Assembly (NCBI GenBank): GCA_003242525.1 | Contig: QGUU01000085.1 | Location: 1 to 8,525, forward strand | DNA from: Pseudomonadota bacterium | Lineage (GTDB): Bacteria > Pseudomonadota > Alphaproteobacteria > Rhizobiales > Rhizobiaceae | Direction of reading: 5' to 3' | DNA: 8,525 nucleotides | Part shown: in pieces, positions 4,614 through 8,525 of the stretch | How the letters are laid out: every line of letters starts with the position of its first letter | Position numbering within the stretch: the stretch's first letter is position 1 | Program-made: the position numbers and the translations under genes | The notes under the pieces: model-generated | The model's database searches: none | Told to the model about the DNA's origin: nothing | What the model saw: only the letters and a program-made list of their open reading frames with translations

Positions 4614-7291
4614 CCTCGCCTCATGCTACGGCGGCCATAGTCAGCCGTCCCCACGCCCTTGCGCCCCGTTCGGGCTGATTTCGCCGCGGTGCCGTGCAGC
4701 ACGACGGATGGGCCGTTGCGAGCAGGTGACGCATCGTCGACATCCCCCATTGCTTCGCTCACCAGGTCGGCCGCTTCCATCAGAAGGCTCTCGTTCGCCG
4801 CGCCGTTCACTGTCTCGCGGCCGATCTCGAGCATGACGGGCACGGCCAGAGGCGAAATCTGTTCCAGCCGCTTATGCACGATTCGACCCTTGATGCGCGA
4901 GAGCATGTCGGCAAGCCTCCTGACATCGAGAAGGCCGGCCTGCGCATCGGCTCGCGTCGCCTGCAGGAGAATGTGGTCCGGCTCATGGCTGCGCAGCACG
5001 TCGTAGATCAGGTCGGCCGAGACGGTGACCTGGCGGCCGGTCTTTTCCTGGCCCGGGAACCTCTTCTCGATCAGCCCGGAAATGACGGCGCAATTGCGGA
5101 ACATGCGCTTCAGCATCCAGCTGTCGTTCAGCCACTCCTCCAGATCATCGCCCAACATGTCCTCGTCGAACAGTTGACCGAGGCTCGGCTGCTGCGCAGC
5201 GAACAGCGCACCCATATCCTCCAGTGCCCACACGGCGAGGGAATAATCCGTGGCGACAAAGCCGAGCGGATGGGCGTGCTTCCGCTCCAGCCGGCGGGTC
5301 AGCAGCATGCCGAGCGTCTGGTGCGCAAGGCGACCCTCGAACGGATAGCAGACCATGAAGTACCGGTCGGCGCGCGGAAAGGTCTCCACCAGCAGGTCGC
5401 CGGGTCTTGGCAGCATGGACTTTTCCTTCTGCAGGCGCAGCCAGTCGGATACCTGCTCAGGCAATGCCTGCCAGCGCCCAGGATCGGCGAGCATTCCGCG
5501 CACCTGATCGGCAAGGTAGGTGGAGAGGGGGAACTTGCCGCCAGCATAGGAAGGCACGATGACCTGCGCGGAGGCGCCGCCGCTGGAGACATAGCATTCG
5601 TTCTCGCGGATACCCTCGAAGCGCAGCACCTTGCCGGCAAAGAGGAAGTTGTCGCCCGGCCGCAATGTCTCGGCGAAATACTCCTCCACCTTTCCAAGCA
5701 CGCGGCCGCCGTGGCCCGTCATCCTGCCCTGCCGCACGTAGCGAACATTGAGTTCCGGCATTTCAACGATGGTGCCGACGTTGAGCCGGTATTGCTGGGC
5801 GACGCGCGGATGGGCAATGCGCCAAAGCCCTTCCTTCGTCTTCCTGATGCGGGCATAGCGTTCATAGCCTTTCAGCGCATAGCCCCCGGTGGCAACGAAA
5901 TCGACCACGCGATCGAATTCGGTTCGCGGCAGGTAGGCATAGGGCGCCGCGCTGGTGACCTCGGCGTAGAGTTGGTCCGCGTCAAAGGGTGCCGCGCAGG
6001 CCGTGCCGAGCACATGCTGGGCGAGCACATCCAGCGACCCTGCCAGCAGGGGCGGGGTATCCTGTGCCCCGAGATAATTTGCATCGAGGGCGGCGCGACA
6101 CTCCAGCACCTCGAACCGGTTTGCGGGGATGAGAATGGCTTTCGACGGCTCGTCCATGCGGTGGTTGGCACGTCCGATGCGCTGCGCCAGCCGGCTGGCT
6201 CCCTTGGGTGCGCCAACATGGATCACCAAATCGACATCGCCCCAGTCGATACCCAGATCGAGCGTCGATGTGGCGACGATGGCGCGCAGCGCATTCTCCG
6301 CCATCGCCTTCTCGACGCGCCGGCGCTGGCCGGCGTCCAGAGAGCCATGGTGAAGGGCGATAGGCAGGGAATCCTCATTCACCTGCCATAGCTCCTGAAA
6401 CAGGAGTTCTGCCTGGCTACGCGTATTGACGAACAGGAGCGTGGTTTTGTGGCGTCTTATCTGGTCGTAGATTTCCGGGATGGCGTAGCGGGCGGAGTGA
6501 CCAGCCCACGGCACGCGCTCCTGCGATTCCAGGATCGAAATTTCCGGCTTCGCGCCGCCCGCGACGGTGACCAGCCCGGCCATGGGCGCAGTCGCCGACG
6601 GCATCGTACCGTATCCGGCTTCCGATGACTGACTTTGCGAAACGAGCCACCGGCGCAGTTCATCCGGCTCTGCCACCGTGGCCGAAAGGCCGATGGCGCG
6701 CAGGTCCGGCCTGAATGAGCGCAGGCGCGCCAGCCCCAATGAAAGAAGATGGCCACGCTTGGAGGTAACGAGCGAATGCAACTCGTCGAGCACGACGTAG
6801 CGCAGGTCCTCAAAAAATCGCCTTGCGTCGCTTCCCGCTATCAGCAGCGCAAGCTGTTCGGGGGTAGTGAGCAGAATGTCCGGCGGCGCCAGCTTCTGCC
6901 GCTGCCGCTTATGGGCCGGGGTATCGCCTGTCCGCGTCTCGATCGTGACGGGCAGGCCGATTTCCTGCACCGGCTTGCCAAGGTTGCGTTCAATGTCGAC
7001 CGCAAGAGCCTTGAGCGGCGAGATGTAGAGCGTGTGCACGCCGCGTCTCGGCTCACCGGGCCTGCGCGTGCCCCGCTCTGCCAGTTCGGTCAGGGACGGC
7101 AGGAAGCCAGCGAGTGTCTTGCCCGCCCCCGTTGGCGCTATCAGCAATGTGGACTGCCCTGCCTGGCTGCGCGCAAGAAGTTCAAGCTGATGCGCGCGAG
7201 GCGACCAGCCCTTCCCCGCGAACCATTTTACGAATGGCTCAGGCAGGCGGGCAGAAAGTTCCGGTTCGGTCGAGCGCGGTTCGGCGGTCAC
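4610..7291 (-). CDS. Ligase-associated DNA damage response DEXH-box helicase (Lhr-Core type)
   Basis: Superfamily 2 ATP-dependent 3'-to-5' DNA helicase of the Lhr-Core type, 893 aa, acting in DNA repair with PdeM, an exonuclease and an ATP-dependent ligase. Visible motifs: RAHQ (32-35), motif I APTGAGKT (52-59), Ia YISPLKALAVD (89-99), TRTGD (119-123), motif II DELH (169-172), motif III SAT (203-205), motif IV LLFVNTRSQAE (285-295), motif V TSTLDLGIDWGDVDLVIH (341-358) and motif VI QRIGRANHR (370-378). A winged-helix region follows (about 412-470), then the Lhr/DEAD-associated C-terminal domain (about 500-845) with SYAGGKFPLSTYLA (581-594), FPRADRYF (638-645) and EKTGRQVTVSADLIYDVL (749-766). 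The start is GTG at 7291 with no good ribosome-binding site and no earlier in-frame start. It is somewhat longer than most relatives, through a Ser/Ala-rich linker after motif III (about 218-238) and a basic low-complexity tail (about 850-893). It is first gene of an operon with pdeM. Confidence 0.96.
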   Translation of the reverse strand: MTAEPRSTEPELSARLPEPFVKWFAGKGWSPRAHQLELLARSQAGQSTLLIAPTGAGKTLAGFLPSLTELAERGTRRPGEPRRGVHTLYISPLKALAVDIERNLGKPVQEIGLPVTIETRTGDTPAHKRQRQKLAPPDILLTTPEQLALLIAGSDARRFFEDLRYVVLDELHSLVTSKRGHLLSLGLARLRSFRPDLRAIGLSATVAEPDELRRWLVSQSQSSEAGYGTMPSATAPMAGLVTVAGGAKPEISILESQERVPWAGHSARYAIPEIYDQIRRHKTTLLFVNTRSQAELLFQELWQVNEDSLPIALHHGSLDAGQRRRVEKAMAENALRAIVATSTLDLGIDWGDVDLVIHVGAPKGASRLAQRIGRANHRMDEPSKAILIPANRFEVLECRAALDANYLGAQDTPPLLAGSLDVLAQHVLGTACAAPFDADQLYAEVTSAAPYAYLPRTEFDRVVDFVATGGYALKGYERYARIRKTKEGLWRIAHPRVAQQYRLNVGTIVEMPELNVRYVRQGRMTGHGGRVLGKVEEYFAETLRPGDNFLFAGKVLRFEGIRENECYVSSGGASAQVIVPSYAGGKFPLSTYLADQVRGMLADPGRWQALPEQVSDWLRLQKEKSMLPRPGDLLVETFPRADRYFMVCYPFEGRLAHQTLGMLLTRRLERKHAHPLGFVATDYSLAVWALEDMGALFAAQQPSLGQLFDEDMLGDDLEEWLNDSWMLKRMFRNCAVISGLIEKRFPGQEKTGRQVTVSADLIYDVLRSHEPDHILLQATRADAQAGLLDVRRLADMLSRIKGRIVHKRLEQISPLAVPVMLEIGRETVNGAANESLLMEAADLVSEAMGDVDDASPARNGPSVVLHGTAAKSARTGRKGVGTADYGRRSMRRG

Positions 7292-7335
7292 GCCCCACAG
7301 GTAGCGCGGACAGGGCGAAGCGCCAAGCGAAAACA

Positions 7336-7350
7336 GAACAAAACGGGATC
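7336..7350. promoter_or_regulatory. LexA-like (SOS) box, one mismatch from the alphaproteobacterial consensus
   Basis: GAAC (7336-7339), seven bases, then GATC (7347-7350). The alphaproteobacterial LexA site is the direct repeat GAAC-N7-GAAC (GTTC-N7-GTTC on the other strand), so this matches 7 of 8 fixed bases. It lies 45 bp before the helicase start and about 100 bp before the exonuclease start, within the shared divergent promoter region of two repair operons. A single mismatch in so short a motif can arise by chance. Confidence 0.3.
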
Positions 7351-7448
7351 GAAAAGCGTGCTATCTCCTCGCATTGCTCGCTGAGGGGGGAGTCGGAAGT
7401 CTCGCTCGGCAGTCTTCCCCGTGCGGAATAAAGGCCTATCTTGAAAAC

Positions 7449-8525
7449 ATGCGCCCCAGAGATCTGCTTTGCCCCAAGCCGGAAGGACTTTACTGCGCAC
7501 CGGGAGATTTCTTCATCGACCCGGTCCGACCCGTCGCGCGTGCGCTGGTCACTCACGGCCATTCCGACCACGCCCGTTCCGGCCATGGTGCTGTGCTCGC
7601 CACCCAGGAAACACTGGACATCATGGCGCTTCGCTACGGCGAGGGATTCGCCGGTTCGACGCAGGCAGCCAGGCTTGGCGAGCCTGTCGCCATCAACGGA
7701 GTCACCGTCACCTTTCATCCGGCAGGCCACGTGCTGGGCTCGGCGCAGATTGCTGTAGAGCATGGCGGAATGCGCATCGTTGCCTCCGGCGACTACAAGC
7801 GCACGCCCGACCCGACATGCCGCGCCTTCGAGGTCGTGCCCTGCGATGTCTTCATCAGCGAGGCGACCTTCGGCCTGCCGGTCTTCCGCCATCCACCGGC
7901 ACGGGATGAGATCGGCCGCCTGCTGAAATCAGTCTCACAGTTCCCCGAACGCACCCATCTTGTCGGGGCCTACGCGCTGGGCAAGGCGCAACGGGTCATG
8001 CGACTGCTGCGGGACGCCGGCTATGATCGCCCGCTCTACATCCACGGGGCGCTGGCAAAACTTTCCAGCTACTATCAGCGCTGCGGCATCGAACTTGGCC
8101 CGCTCGAACCGGCCACGACAGACAATGGCGCAAAGCGGGATTTCGCCGGTGCCATCGTCATCGGGCCGCCTTCAGCCTTCCAGGATCGCTGGGCGCGGCG
8201 CTTCCCCGACCCCCTCGCCTGCTTCGCCTCCGGCTGGATGCGCATTCGCCAACGGGCCAGGCAGGGCGGGGTGGAACTTCCACTCATCATCTCGGATCAT
8301 TCCGACTGGGACGAACTGACCGCCACCATTCGGGACTGCGGCGCATCCGAAGTATGGGTCACGCATGGGCGGGAAGAAGCGCTGGTGCGCTGGTGCGAGC
8401 TGGAAGGCATTTCGGCACGCCCCCTCCATCTCGTCGGCTACGAGGACGAGGACGGGCCGGCCTCTTTTACACATTCCCGAGCCAACGAAACGGACCAGAC
8501 TTCGTTTTCCGTTTTCTCCTTTCAA
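7449..8525 (+). CDS. Ligase-associated DNA damage response exonuclease (MBL/beta-CASP fold; 3' end cut by window edge)
   Basis: Predicted metal-dependent DNA exonuclease of the metallo-beta-lactamase/beta-CASP group, the partner of PdeM, the Lhr-Core helicase and an ATP-dependent ligase. The ATG at 7449 opens a frame of 359 codons that reaches the window end without a stop. Motifs: metal-binding THGHSDH (35-41: His36, His38, Asp40, His41), PAGHVLGSAQ (91-100, His94), SGDYKRTPDP (113-122, Asp115), SEATFGLP (137-144), GAYALGKAQR (173-182), SGWMRIR (261-267), SDHSDWDEL (282-290) and VWVTHGREEALVRW (302-315). The family usually ends soon after the LVGYEDEDG segment (about 328-336), so the last 20-odd residues, in AT-richer DNA, are unusual. 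No clear Shine-Dalgarno precedes the ATG. It is divergent from the helicase/pdeM operon. The ATP-dependent DNA ligase gene is expected next on the right, which is inference from the family's usual gene order. Confidence 0.95.
   Translation, partial: MRPRDLLCPKPEGLYCAPGDFFIDPVRPVARALVTHGHSDHARSGHGAVLATQETLDIMALRYGEGFAGSTQAARLGEPVAINGVTVTFHPAGHVLGSAQIAVEHGGMRIVASGDYKRTPDPTCRAFEVVPCDVFISEATFGLPVFRHPPARDEIGRLLKSVSQFPERTHLVGAYALGKAQRVMRLLRDAGYDRPLYIHGALAKLSSYYQRCGIELGPLEPATTDNGAKRDFAGAIVIGPPSAFQDRWARRFPDPLACFASGWMRIRQRARQGGVELPLIISDHSDWDELTATIRDCGASEVWVTHGREEALVRWCELEGISARPLHLVGYEDEDGPASFTHSRANETDQTSFSVFSFQ

Noticed and set aside
4874..6391. 505-codon plus-strand open frame antisense to the helicase
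   Set aside because: The helicase on the minus strand has every SF2 motif. The antisense product is His/Gln/Gly-rich without domain features, and no ribosome-binding site supports it.
7384..7391. G-run in the exonuclease upstream region as a phase-variation tract or G-quadruplex
   Set aside because: It is a single six-G run with no companion G-tracts nearby, and is too short to suggest slipped-strand switching.
7239..7892. 217-codon minus-strand frame across the divergent repair promoter and the exonuclease 5' half
   Set aside because: It overlaps the strongly supported exonuclease, including its metal-binding motif, and the helicase start. Its product has no recognisable features.
1..8525. 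Mobile element, attachment site, tRNA or CRISPR
   Set aside because: No transposase or integrase, no long terminal or spaced repeats, and no tRNA-like cloverleaf was seen. Apart from the last 60 bases or so, composition looks even throughout.

Overview
This window looks like chromosomal DNA from a high-GC alphaproteobacterium, most likely of the Hyphomicrobiales (Rhizobiales: the Mesorhizobium/Nitratireductor/Bradyrhizobium kind). That is an inference from GC-rich codon use, GTG starts on three of the seven genes, and close resemblance to rhizobial gene families. Seven protein genes fill almost all of it. I see no RNA gene, insertion sequence, phage gene or CRISPR array.

Left half (1-3898): a branched-chain-amino-acid-type (HAAT family) ABC importer operon reads leftward. 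Its order is substrate-binding protein (1493-2701), LivG-type ATPase (696-1439, or from 1496), then LivF-type ATPase (2-703, cut by the window edge). The genes overlap or nearly abut. The two membrane permeases expected for such a system are not in the window and probably lie past its left edge. A LysR-type regulator (2984-3898) is divergent from the binding protein across a 282-bp region rich in dyads, and is the obvious candidate regulator of the importer. The transported compound cannot be named from the sequence.

Right half (3900-8525): three of the four genes of the 'ligase-associated DNA damage response' cluster, studied biochemically in Pseudomonas putida as MPE, Lhr-Core and Exo with an ATP-dependent ligase. 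A DEXH-box Lhr-Core helicase (4610-7291) and the PdeM metallophosphoesterase endonuclease (3900-4613) form a leftward operon with an ATGA overlap. The metallo-beta-lactamase/beta-CASP exonuclease (7449 to past the right edge) is divergent from them. The ATP-dependent DNA ligase is predicted just beyond 8525. The 157-bp divergent promoter region holds a near-match to the alphaproteobacterial LexA box, which would suit SOS control.

The two halves meet tail to tail: lysR and pdeM converge with one base between their stop codons. Most of the content belongs to known families. The points most worth a second look are the regulatory DNA in the two divergent intergenic regions, the start codon of the LivG gene, and an odd AT-richer tail on the exonuclease frame.
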